Below, piece by piece: positions 26,468-34,704 of a stretch of 59,862 bases of DNA (positions are counted from its first letter, which is position 1; every line of letters starts with the position of its first letter). The notes under the pieces are model-generated. The model was not told the DNA's origin. It was given only the letters and a program-made list of their open reading frames with translations, and did no database searches. The stretch covers positions 1 through 59,862 of the forward strand of contig LFSK01000132.1 of assembly GCA_001512555.1 (NCBI GenBank). Reading direction: 5' to 3'. Origin of the DNA: Clostridiaceae bacterium DTU059. Lineage in GTDB: Bacteria > Bacillota > Clostridia > DSM-8532. The translations under genes were made by a program, and so were the position numbers.

Positions 26468-29400
26468 ATGCGGAACAAGCTTTTAGCCGTTGTTCTGATC
26501 CTGGCAATAAGTGTCTCGATCCTATGGGTTGCAAGCCCATTGGGAATAGTTGAGGCCAGTGCGGACACCTATAAAAGTGGCTTTCTAATAACAGCATCCA
26601 AGTATGATGCTTCGGGCATTGCCCTGGATACTGAGTTTTATCTTACATCCCAGGCCCCTGTTACATTGGATTACTTAAAGGAGAACCTTTCCATAAGGGG
26701 ACAGACGCCACCGGAAATAACGCAGCTGGCTGATGGAAGGTTTGTGATCAAACCCTCAGAGGCATTGGAGAAGAGCAGCCTATATGTGATTGATCTGAGG
26801 ACACCCGAGGGATCAACCGTAAGCTTTGCCTTTCAGACCCCAAGGGAACTTGCCGCTATCGGCTGCCTTCCGCAGAACATGTCGTCCAATGTTCCTGTTG
26901 ATACTGGAATAGAGATCTATTTCACCTATCAGGATGTGGAGGATATTGAGAAGTTCTTCGAGATTACCCCTAAAGTGGAAGGCAGGTTCGAGGAACACGG
27001 TTATGCCCGGAGCTTCGTCCCGAAAAAGCTGGAGCCGGGAACCATTTATTCGGTTACAGTAAAAAAGGGACTTAAGGCGGCCAATGGTTCTCAAAAATTG
27101 AAGGAGGACTATACCTTTTCATTTGAAACCAGCCATGATAGTTCAAAAACAGCAGATCCCAGTCCCGGCAACCTGGGGATTACTGATATTTGGTTCGATT
27201 ATTCAACCCGCGAAAAGCCCGTCATACCATTCTACCTCTACCACCCCGGCATAAGAGAGCAGAAGAATATACCGGTGAAAGCAGCCGTATATCGCTTTCC
27301 CAATGAGGATGCCCTGATCAAAGCCGTAAGGGAAAGAGAGAAGGTGCCTTCCTGGGCATTGTATTCCTACAGTAAAGTAAAGACCGACGTTTCTTCTCTG
27401 GAGAAGGTAATGGAGTTCACCCAGGACTTCGAAACCGATACATGGGGCTCTAAATACATGATGCTGCCTGATAGCCTTCCCCATGGCTTCTATATAATAG
27501 AGTTAACCTGTGAGGACTTGTCGGCTCAAGCCTTTATCCAATCCTCAGACACATCGGCATTCTTCCTGGAGGACAGTGACGGAGGTCTTTTCTGGGTCAA
27601 TAATCTGGTTACCGGTCAGGCTTCGGTATCGGCCGTCATTGAGGATCCGGCAACAGGCAAATCCGCAAGAACTGACACAAATGGTCTTGCAAGGCTTGAA
27701 GGAACATCGGCAGACAAGGATCCGGCCAATATGGATTTCTATAAGATTACCACCACCGACGGCAGGGTCTCCCTTCTGAATGCCGGATATCTGTATATAC
27801 CCTATTATGATGGCAGCGACAGCATGGGCCTTAACTGGCGCTATCTTCAGACAGACCGCACCCTCTACAAGCCCGATGACCAGGTCCAGTTCTGGGGCTT
27901 TGTAAAAAGCAGAGTGGATAACACCTCACCTGCCAAAGTAACAGTGGAACTCTCGGAAGGCGGATATTTCCGTCCCATGTACGACAGCTTTGTACGGAGT
28001 TTTCTGCCCTTCGTTATGGGCAAGCCTTTGGAAACCTTTACCCTGGACGTAAAGGATGGCTTTTTCAGCGGCGAACTCCAGCTTCCTGTGCTGGATCCTG
28101 GCTCTTATAATCTGGTGGTCAAGTCCAATGACAGTATTCTGGTTTCCAGCTATATCCAGGTAGAAAACTATGTGAAGCCTCAATACAAATTATCCATTAC
28201 CTCCGATAAAAAGGCGGTATTTGCCGGTGAGAAGATCAATTTCACCATCAGGGCCTCATTCTTTGACGGTACCCCTGTTTCCAATGTTCCCATAAGGTAC
28301 AGTATCAACGGATATATGAACAATAAATCCGGTGAAGGTATTACCGATCAGAACGGTATTCTGTCAGTGGAATACACACCCGCATACCAGAGCGGCATGC
28401 AGGGAAGCAACTATTTTGGCATCAGCGCTTCCACAACACTCCCCGAGATAGGAGAGATCTACCAATACCACAATTTCCGGGTGTTTGCAAACCATACCGA
28501 ACTTGTTCCCAGCGGTGAGATCAAGGATGGAAACGGTACTGTCTCCATTACAGCCCACCAGGTGGAACTTGATACTTTGAACGATGAGGACTCATCCAAT
28601 GATAATCATCTGGGCGAGGTGGTCTCTGGAATAAATGCAGAAGTACGGGTCTACCACATCACCTGGGATAAGATAGAAGTGGGCGAAGATTACGATTTCA
28701 TCAATAAAGTGGTACGCAAGCGTTATGAATACCGGGAGAGAAAAACCTCGGTCACCAAAAAGACGCTGATAACCGACGCCAATGGCCATGCAGGTTTTGA
28801 ATTTCCTGTCGACAAGGATTTGGAAGGCTATTACACAGCTGAAATAGCATCACAGGATCAAAAAGGAAGAGCACTGAAATACCAGATAAGCCTCTATGAC
28901 CGCTCAAGGCTCCATTACCCTGTAACAGGCGATCACTATTATCTAAAATCCGACAAGGATTACTATGGCTCAGGGGAACAGGTAAACCTTATGTTCTATA
29001 ACAATGAGGAGCCTATAACTGGTTTCAGAACCCTGTTTGTCGAAGCCAGAAACGGCATCATTGATGCCGAGGTAAAAGATCAGCCTGTATACAGCAAGGC
29101 CTTTGATGCTGCCCTGTCCCCCAATTACTATGTGGAAGGAATCATGTTTACAGGAGTTGGCTACATTCGCTCAAGCAGCTGGGTTTCCTACGATTACGAG
29201 GAAAAGAGGATTACCCTCGATGTGAAGACCGACAAGGATAGTTATAAACCCGGTGAAGCCTGTACAGTGACCATCACGGCTACCGATCCTGATGGCAGGC
29301 CCGTTGCTGCCATGGTTAATGTTTCCCTGATTGATGAAGCACTTCTTCAACTGTCGGGACAGCATATCGATCCTCTGAAACAGCTTTATTCATGGATGGG

Positions 29401-31468
29401 CAGCGGCATCATCCGATACAGCACCAGCCGCAGAAATACCCCCATGTACCTTGTCAGGACGTCTCTCGGCGGGGCGGCTGGGATAGATGATATGGCAGTT
29501 AGTACGGAAAAGGCGGCCGATGCCCCTGTACCGGCTCCTTCGGCTGCACCCGATGCCGGTGGAGGAATGTCTATTTCCGAGGGAGTGGATGTCCGTTCGG
29601 ATTTCAGGGATACAGCCTGCTTTGAAACCATTCAGTTGGACGAAAACGGAAAGGGGATCCTGACCTTTACCCTTCCCGACAGCGTCACATCCTTCAGGCT
29701 TGCAGCTGCTGCCATATCCACCGATTTGCACGCAGGATCGGAAATTGCTTCAACCAAGGTATCCATGCCCTTCTTCATAAACGATGCCATGAGCCTTACC
29801 TATCTTTCAGGAGACAGGCCATATATTGGGGTAACTGCATACGGTGAGAAGCTAGAAGAAGGCGAGATTGTTGACTTTGAAATACGCTGCAAAGAGCTGA
29901 ATGATTATGTGAAGACAGCCTCGGCAAAAGCATTTGAACGGGTTAACATTCCTCTTCCAAGTTTGTCGGAGGGCACTTACAGTCTGGAGATATACGCCAA
30001 AACCAGAACCGGACTGGCTGACGGCATCAGGAGAACCATTCAGGTTTACGACTCCTATCGTACCATGGAGACAACATCGTACAAGGAACTGGTGCCGGGT
30101 GTTAAGATAGATGCCGGCGAAAGCGGCCTGACCTCTCTCATCATTACGGATAAGGGACGTGGCAGGCTCATCAATGAACTCCACGGTCTTGCCTGGGGCT
30201 ATGGTCATAGGCTGGATCAGAAGCTCACTGCATATCATGCACGTAAGCTTTTGAAGAACCTTGTAGACGATCGGGGATTCTATTACGATCCCATCGATCC
30301 CGATGCATTGAGCTACAGGAACCCGGATGGGGGCTATGGCATTCTGCCCTATTCCACAAGCGACATCAGAATGTCCGCTCTTCTTACACCCTGGCTCAGT
30401 GAAGTAACCGATACTACCTCGCTTAAAATGTATTTCTATAACGCCCTTCTGAGCGAAGAAACAATTAATGCACGGGCGCTTTACGGTCTTGCAGCCCTGG
30501 GAGAACCAGTGCTTACTGAGCTTGAAACAGCTAGGAATACAGAGAATCTATCGCTGACCGACTATATGCTTGTGGGCATGGCTTACCAGCTGTTGGGAGA
30601 AACAACTATAGCCAGAGAGATCTACAGTACTCGCATTAAGCCACATCTTGAAATCATGGATCCATATATCCGAATAAAGGTGAAGAATGGGGATACCGAC
30701 GCTTGCCTTGAGCAAACCGCCCTTCTTGCTGCCTTTACTGCAGGATTGGGTGCTGAGGAATCCGATAAGATGTATGCCTATGTAAACAGCAGGTATTCAA
30801 AAAATGTTTATACCGGTGTTGAGCGCCTCATCTACCTGTCAGAAAGGCTTCAATCGGTTCCGGGAGACACCGTGGAATTTGATTACACCTACGACGGAAA
30901 AAGCTATCAGGTGAAGCTTGAGAAGGGACAATCCGAATTTATCAAGATCCCGTCGGTGAAGGCTGATAATTTCCAGGTAACCCGGGTTGAGGGGGATGCC
31001 TCCATTTTGTCCATGTACAGGGCTCCCCTTAGCCAGAGCGGGGAGAATGATAGTAATGTAATAATAACAAGGAAGTTCTACAACGCCATAACCGGGGAGG
31101 AAACCACCACATTCAAGCCCAATGACATTGTGAAAGTTCAGATTGATTACACCATAAAGGATGCGGCCATGGACAACACCTATGAGATTAGCGATTATGC
31201 ACCCTCCGGGCTAAAACCGGTCTCCAACCCCTGGTCCTATGGCATTACAAGGGATTATGGGTGGTTCTACAGAAATATCGACGGGCAGAAGGTAACCTTT
31301 GTGGTTGGTAAGCAGATGGACAAATACAACAATTACAAGCCCCTCGTCTACTACGCAAGGGTCGCCAGTCCTGGTGAATATACGGCGGAAGGCACAGTGG
31401 CGCAGGGTTCCATAGTGAAAACCAGCCTCACTGTTAACGATAGCACCATGATTGAAATTCTCCCCTGA
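26468..31468 (+). CDS. Secreted alpha-2-macroglobulin-family protein
   Basis: The 1666-residue product begins with a signal peptide (about residues 1-31, ending VEASA); no lipobox is present. An N-terminal Big_5-type Ig-like domain (PQNMSSNVPVDTGIEIYF) is followed by a run of macroglobulin-like beta domains (RTLYKPDDQVQFWGFVKSR; YKPGEACTVTITATDPDGRP), a low-complexity Ala/Pro linker (about residues 1010-1040), the A2M-type segment FRDTACF...LPDSVTSFRLAA, then an all-helical thioester-domain-like region. At the position where the thioester motif GCxEQ is expected the sequence reads GYGHRLDQ (about 1244-1251) with no Cys. A C-L-E-Q motif occurs 160 residues later (Cys1413). Family members trap proteases or stabilise the envelope. 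A TAGGAGG site precedes the ATG. Confidence 0.9.
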   Translation: MRNKLLAVVLILAISVSILWVASPLGIVEASADTYKSGFLITASKYDASGIALDTEFYLTSQAPVTLDYLKENLSIRGQTPPEITQLADGRFVIKPSEALEKSSLYVIDLRTPEGSTVSFAFQTPRELAAIGCLPQNMSSNVPVDTGIEIYFTYQDVEDIEKFFEITPKVEGRFEEHGYARSFVPKKLEPGTIYSVTVKKGLKAANGSQKLKEDYTFSFETSHDSSKTADPSPGNLGITDIWFDYSTREKPVIPFYLYHPGIREQKNIPVKAAVYRFPNEDALIKAVREREKVPSWALYSYSKVKTDVSSLEKVMEFTQDFETDTWGSKYMMLPDSLPHGFYIIELTCEDLSAQAFIQSSDTSAFFLEDSDGGLFWVNNLVTGQASVSAVIEDPATGKSARTDTNGLARLEGTSADKDPANMDFYKITTTDGRVSLLNAGYLYIPYYDGSDSMGLNWRYLQTDRTLYKPDDQVQFWGFVKSRVDNTSPAKVTVELSEGGYFRPMYDSFVRSFLPFVMGKPLETFTLDVKDGFFSGELQLPVLDPGSYNLVVKSNDSILVSSYIQVENYVKPQYKLSITSDKKAVFAGEKINFTIRASFFDGTPVSNVPIRYSINGYMNNKSGEGITDQNGILSVEYTPAYQSGMQGSNYFGISASTTLPEIGEIYQYHNFRVFANHTELVPSGEIKDGNGTVSITAHQVELDTLNDEDSSNDNHLGEVVSGINAEVRVYHITWDKIEVGEDYDFINKVVRKRYEYRERKTSVTKKTLITDANGHAGFEFPVDKDLEGYYTAEIASQDQKGRALKYQISLYDRSRLHYPVTGDHYYLKSDKDYYGSGEQVNLMFYNNEEPITGFRTLFVEARNGIIDAEVKDQPVYSKAFDAALSPNYYVEGIMFTGVGYIRSSSWVSYDYEEKRITLDVKTDKDSYKPGEACTVTITATDPDGRPVAAMVNVSLIDEALLQLSGQHIDPLKQLYSWMGSGIIRYSTSRRNTPMYLVRTSLGGAAGIDDMAVSTEKAADAPVPAPSAAPDAGGGMSISEGVDVRSDFRDTACFETIQLDENGKGILTFTLPDSVTSFRLAAAAISTDLHAGSEIASTKVSMPFFINDAMSLTYLSGDRPYIGVTAYGEKLEEGEIVDFEIRCKELNDYVKTASAKAFERVNIPLPSLSEGTYSLEIYAKTRTGLADGIRRTIQVYDSYRTMETTSYKELVPGVKIDAGESGLTSLIITDKGRGRLINELHGLAWGYGHRLDQKLTAYHARKLLKNLVDDRGFYYDPIDPDALSYRNPDGGYGILPYSTSDIRMSALLTPWLSEVTDTTSLKMYFYNALLSEETINARALYGLAALGEPVLTELETARNTENLSLTDYMLVGMAYQLLGETTIAREIYSTRIKPHLEIMDPYIRIKVKNGDTDACLEQTALLAAFTAGLGAEESDKMYAYVNSRYSKNVYTGVERLIYLSERLQSVPGDTVEFDYTYDGKSYQVKLEKGQSEFIKIPSVKADNFQVTRVEGDASILSMYRAPLSQSGENDSNVIITRKFYNAITGEETTTFKPNDIVKVQIDYTIKDAAMDNTYEISDYAPSGLKPVSNPWSYGITRDYGWFYRNIDGQKVTFVVGKQMDKYNNYKPLVYYARVASPGEYTAEGTVAQGSIVKTSLTVNDSTMIEILP

Positions 31469-31480
31469 CTCCCTTTCAAA

Positions 31481-31508
31481 AGAGCCGGCACAACCGGCTC
31501 TTTTTTTA
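31481..31508 (+). terminator. Terminator after the alpha-2-macroglobulin gene
   Basis: AGAGCCGG (31481-31488) pairs with CCGGCTCT (31494-31501) around a CACAA-type loop, followed by seven T residues. Confidence 0.92.
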
Positions 31509-31567
31509 TTGCGGTAAGAAGCAAAAAGTCCTTCCTCTTGTCGTTGATAGTATCACTTTCCTCTTCA

Positions 31568-31727
31568 TGTCATTGCGAGAAGCAATCTCGCTTTCTGGAG
31601 GTGGAAGTGGGAGGTTGGATATGAGAGTGCAAGAAGGGTTTCGAGGTCGGAGATGACACCTCTTTGTTCAGCACAGCGACCGGGCTTTATGGGATCCCTG
31701 GATACACTTGCCACGCTCGCAATGACA
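31568..31727. repeat. MITE-like inverted-repeat element, copy 2
   Basis: About 160 bp with perfect 12-bp inverted ends TGTCATTGCGAG (31568-31579) and CTCGCAATGACA (31716-31727). Next to the left end is AGCAATCTCGC, which can pair internally. No ORF is present. The internal G/A-rich text (around 31597-31640) resembles the region around 9150-9180. It lies between the A2M terminator and the pseudouridine synthase stop codon. Confidence 0.75.
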
Positions 31728-31754
31728 GCTCTTCGCACTGCATAGCAATCGGCT

Positions 31755-32447
31755 TTACAGGATCTCTGAAAGCGAGATATTGAAAAGATTCCAGGGGTAG
31801 GTATCTGGGGGAGGCGCGGTAAAGGCCACCCTTTCCTTTTTCACAGGGTGCTCCACCTCCATGCGCCACGACCAGAGAGCCAGATCGTTCATGTTCCTTT
31901 CCCCGAACCCGCGGTATTTAACATCCCCGTAGAGGGGTGTTCCCATTTCCGCCATCTGGACACGGATCTGATGGGGTCTTCCCGTTTCGAGCTCAACACG
32001 GATCAGGCTTAAACCCTCCCTGCTATCCAGAACAGTATAGTTCAGCACAGCCTCTCTGGCTCCCGGGGTGCCGGGCTCCACAACCGAGACCCTGTTTCTT
32101 GCCCTGTCCTTGAGAAGATAATTGACCAGGCGCTCCCGCCTGCTTTCCGGACAGCCGTGTACCACGGCCAGGTAGGTCTTCGCAGTTACGCGCCGTCTGA
32201 TCTGATCCGACAGCCGGGATGCAGCCTTGGAGGTTTTGGCAAAAACCATGACACCCCCGGCGTTCCTGTCCAACCTGTGTACTAGGCCAAGATAGACGTT
32301 CCCGGGCTTATTGTACTTATCCTTGATATAGGCTTTCAGTATGCTGAGAAAATCATCCGCACCGCTGCTATCAGCCTGCACTGGGACCTCCGGCGGCTTG
32401 ACTGCCACCAGCAGATGGTTATCTTCATACAGTATATTGGTTTCCAT
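31755..32447 (-). CDS. RluA-family pseudouridine synthase
   Basis: The 230-residue product has the RluA/RluD catalytic motif HRLDR (residues 57-61, catalytic Asp60) and the terminal motif GRPHQIRVQMAEMG. It lacks an N-terminal S4 domain, which RluD carries, so it is more like the short RluA/YqcB-type enzymes. It isomerises uridine to pseudouridine in tRNA or rRNA; the exact target cannot be assigned. The start at 32447 (ATG) was chosen because GGGGAGGG lies just upstream; a TTG 9 codons earlier is in frame. Two TGTACATA-type palindromes lie upstream, around a possible -10 TATACT. Confidence 0.9.
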   Translation of the reverse strand: METNILYEDNHLLVAVKPPEVPVQADSSGADDFLSILKAYIKDKYNKPGNVYLGLVHRLDRNAGGVMVFAKTSKAASRLSDQIRRRVTAKTYLAVVHGCPESRRERLVNYLLKDRARNRVSVVEPGTPGAREAVLNYTVLDSREGLSLIRVELETGRPHQIRVQMAEMGTPLYGDVKYRGFGERNMNDLALWSWRMEVEHPVKKERVAFTAPPPDTYPWNLFNISLSEIL

Positions 32448-32531
32448 ACAGTCCCTCCCCAATCCTGAACTCAACGGTTTTGGCAGGATCTGAACTTCGG
32501 TTCAGACTCCTATTCTCTAGAACGAATAGCC

Positions 32532-32596
32532 TATGTACATATCAACCACTTCTTGTCACCTCAAGTATAGCATATACGTACATAACGTATGTACGT
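32532..32596. promoter_or_regulatory. Operator-like palindromes upstream of the pseudouridine synthase gene
   Basis: TATGTACATA (32532-32541) is a self-complementary 10-mer, and ACGTACATA-ACG-TATGTACGT (32576-32596) is a perfect 9-bp inverted repeat with a 3-bp centre. Both contain GTACATA. A minus-strand TATACT (32569-32564) lies between them, so both could flank a promoter reading into the pseudouridine synthase. No regulator gene with a matching site is evident in the window. Confidence 0.5.
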
Positions 32597-32662
32597 CATG
32601 TTCACTGTGATTATAGTAATTGGCAAGAGGAAGGATGATTTGACAAAACAAAGTCCTGTACA

Positions 32663-32697
32663 CGAAAAACAAACAGGCCGTCCCATCTGAGACAGCC
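32663..32697 (-). terminator. Terminator after spoIIR
   Basis: On the minus strand GGCTGTC (32697-32691) pairs with GACGGCC (32682-32676), with one G-T wobble, around an 8-nt loop, followed by TGTTTGTTTTT. Confidence 0.7.
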
Positions 32698-32726
32698 TTG
32701 GCAGGTGAATATTATCTTTGTCGTCC

Positions 32727-33422
32727 TTAAAACAGGCTTGAAATGAGTTCTGCCAGCTTGAGCCTGGAGCTCTGAACCAATTCGACAATCCGGAACTTTA
32801 TCTGAATCTCTTTATTATCAGCATCACTAACATCGGTTACCAGTCTGTAACCTTCCTCTCCCAGGGTTTCCTTCAACTGCTCCTGAGATTCCAGGGGCAT
32901 ACGCAACGTATTATCATCGGCTACGCAAAGGGGTGGAAACATAACGCACCACCAGTTTTGTCCTTTGGCCTCTCCCAGCTCAATCCGTACAGACCTGTAG
33001 ATTCCCGCCGGCAGTGTGATGTTCTCATATGTCCTGGTAGGAAAGGGGAATTCACCATAACGAGCCACAACCTTCGAGTCGGATCCATTATCCCTCAATA
33101 CATCCTCAGCTATTTTCTGAATCTCGGGGAGGCTGTTCTGGAGGTATTCCTCGGCTTCATCCCGGGATGAACCGCCCGGATATTTGCTTTGCATATGGTC
33201 AATGATTGCATCTCTCACCTTCAGCTTCAGATCCTGGTCTGCAGTATTATCACTGCTGGCAATGATATGAAGCCTGACAATACTATCGCTGATTCTCTTC
33301 TGGGCAAGACCCCCATATACAATGCAGAGCGCAAGAATAACGGCTGCCCCGCGCATCGCCAGCGACAGAAATCGCGAGAGGGAACCTGTTCTTTTCCTTT
33401 TTCGATCCATTTCGAGCTTCAT
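32727..33422 (-). CDS. spoIIR: Stage II sporulation protein R
   Basis: The 231-residue product has one N-terminal membrane span (about residues 20-42) and the diagnostic SpoIIR segment SDSIVRLHIIASSDNTADQD. It is exported from the forespore and activates the SpoIIGA protease, which cleaves pro-SigE in the mother cell, so its presence points to a spore former. In Bacillus and Clostridium it is transcribed by SigF; I could not identify a convincing SigF promoter by eye. It is a single gene with a terminator downstream. Region 33423-33680 upstream holds no supported gene. Confidence 0.93.
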   Translation of the reverse strand: MKLEMDRKRKRTGSLSRFLSLAMRGAAVILALCIVYGGLAQKRISDSIVRLHIIASSDNTADQDLKLKVRDAIIDHMQSKYPGGSSRDEAEEYLQNSLPEIQKIAEDVLRDNGSDSKVVARYGEFPFPTRTYENITLPAGIYRSVRIELGEAKGQNWWCVMFPPLCVADDNTLRMPLESQEQLKETLGEEGYRLVTDVSDADNKEIQIKFRIVELVQSSRLKLAELISSLF

Positions 33423-33680
33423 GCAACCACCGCCTGTTATCCTTTTGTTTTAATTATTCTCATAAACTGATTTTTCAATTCAGCCGGTGGAATTTCCCAT
33501 GGCAAGCATTATCGCTGCCGTTATTAAATAACACTGCCAATCAATTACTGTGTCCGGTACCCTTGTAAATTGGGTGGGGCCGTTTATGAAGGAAGAAACA
33601 AAAAAGGAAAACAGGCGAAGATTTTCCTGAATGATCATCCAAAGCAGAAAGATCCGGAAAAGCCGTTTATATTAGCTGTT

Positions 33681-33709
33681 TTGTAGTATGGCTCATTTTC
33701 CGATATAAT
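33681..33709 (+). promoter_or_regulatory. Promoter of the lytic transglycosylase gene
   Basis: TTGTAG (33681-33686) and TATAAT (33704-33709) with an exact 17-bp spacer, about 55 bp upstream of the start codon. The rest of the gap from 33423 holds only short ORFs with no ribosome binding sites. Confidence 0.6.
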
Positions 33710-33763
33710 AGATAGAAGAATGTCGAATCACTCTTCAGAAAAAATGATTTGCAGGTATTCGAG

Positions 33764-34414
33764 ATGAAGGTATCCGATATATTGGCTCAGAAGATTGCTG
33801 AAATTGAAAGCAGGCTGCCTGTTAAACTTAAAGGCTCTTCCAAGGACTCTTTCGCGTCGGTTCTGGGAGACTCGATGACCTCTCAGACAGCCAGCAATGC
33901 GCCGATCATTGATTCTGCCCTGCTGGAATCCACAAAGTCCTCGACCACAAAATATCCGCTGGTCTCAGGATCCTATGAATCGGTCTATCCCAGGCTGTCC
34001 CAGACCGAAATCCAGGAATTGATGCCAAGAATCGATGCCGCCATCGAAGCCTTTTCTGAACAATTCAACGTGGATCCCCTCCTGGTTAGGGCGGTTATGA
34101 AGCAGGAATCCTCCTTCCAACCCTTCGCCCTCTCCACCTCCGGAGCCATGGGGCTTATGCAGCTCATGCCGGGCACAGCGGAAGGTTTGGGAGTCTCCGA
34201 CCCATATAATATCGAGGAGAATATCCGCGGTGGAGTGCAGTATCTGAGCTATCAGCTGAAGGCCTTCGATAACGATCTGAAACTGGCTCTTGCCGCATAT
34301 AACGCCGGCCCCAACGCCGTGAGAAGATTTGGAGGCATCCCGCCCTACGAACAAACCCAAAAGTATGTGGAACTGGTTCTCAAGTACTACGATATGTATA
34401 AAGCGCTGAAATAA
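33764..34414 (+). CDS. Lytic transglycosylase (SLT domain)
   Basis: The 216-residue product ends in an SLT/lysozyme-like domain (about residues 90-215): FNVDPLLVRAVMKQESSFQP with catalytic Glu115, then GAMGLMQLMPGTAEGLG, and AYNAGPNAVRRFGG. It cleaves the MurNAc-GlcNAc bond of peptidoglycan, forming 1,6-anhydroMurNAc. There is no clear signal peptide or membrane span, so the export route is unclear; several Firmicutes SLT proteins share this feature. The ATG at 33764 is preferred over a TTG at 33749; neither has a strong site. The terminator stem overlaps the last codons. Confidence 0.88.
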   Translation: MKVSDILAQKIAEIESRLPVKLKGSSKDSFASVLGDSMTSQTASNAPIIDSALLESTKSSTTKYPLVSGSYESVYPRLSQTEIQELMPRIDAAIEAFSEQFNVDPLLVRAVMKQESSFQPFALSTSGAMGLMQLMPGTAEGLGVSDPYNIEENIRGGVQYLSYQLKAFDNDLKLALAAYNAGPNAVRRFGGIPPYEQTQKYVELVLKYYDMYKALK

Positions 34415-34426
34415 CAGCGCTTTTTT
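34401..34426 (+). terminator. Terminator overlapping the end of the lytic transglycosylase gene
   Basis: AAGCGCTG (34401-34408) pairs with CAGCGCTT (34415-34422), followed by TTTT. The left arm encodes the last residues of the protein and the loop contains the stop codon. Confidence 0.88.
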
Positions 34427-34447
34427 ATGTAATAACAAGGTTTTCCT

Positions 34448-34560
34448 GATCCCCGCTTGCAATTTGTTATTGCTTAGCGGGGTGCGTTATTATTATGAAA
34501 TAGCAAGATCCCGAATCCCCGCCTGCACTCTGTAATTACTTAACTGGGCGTTGATCTTTT
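34448..34560. repeat. Degenerate direct duplication next to the DnaA-box cluster
   Basis: Two ~50-bp stretches (34448-34496 and 34512-34560) share the word order CCCCGC-TGCA-TGT-ATT-CTTA-GGG with scattered differences. They lie back to back between the transglycosylase terminator and the DnaA-box-like cluster. They look like an old tandem duplication; no coding sense is apparent. Confidence 0.55.
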
Positions 34561-34674
34561 TTATGCACGGACAAAATCCGCTTTGCAAGCGCTTTTCCAC
34601 AGTATCCACAAGGTTATCCACAGGCAGGATGGGCAATACAAGCCTTTTTCATGACTATTTCCACAGAATTCACA
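34561..34674 (+). other. Cluster of DnaA-box-like 9-mers (possible DnaA-binding locus)
   Basis: The consensus DnaA box TTATCCACA is present at 34614-34622. Immediately before it are GTATCCACA (34602-34610) and TTTTCCACA (34593-34601), each with one mismatch and directly abutting. ATTTCCACA (34657-34665, two mismatches), GAATTCACA (34666-34674, three mismatches) and TTATGCACG (34561-34569, two mismatches) follow the same orientation. The block is non-coding, between the convergent transglycosylase and tsaD genes. No dnaA or dnaN is in the window, so this is more likely a DnaA titration/regulatory site than the main origin, but an origin is not excluded. Confidence 0.6.
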
Positions 34675-34704
34675 GGTAGAAACCTGTTGAAATTTGTTCG
34701 CGGT

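Noticed and set aside
33540-33690. Short frame reading LNDHPKQKDPEKPFILAV before the lytic transglycosylase
   Set aside because: About 38 codons from a TTG, no ribosome binding site, and no recognised family; it may be a decayed fragment but cannot be supported as a gene.
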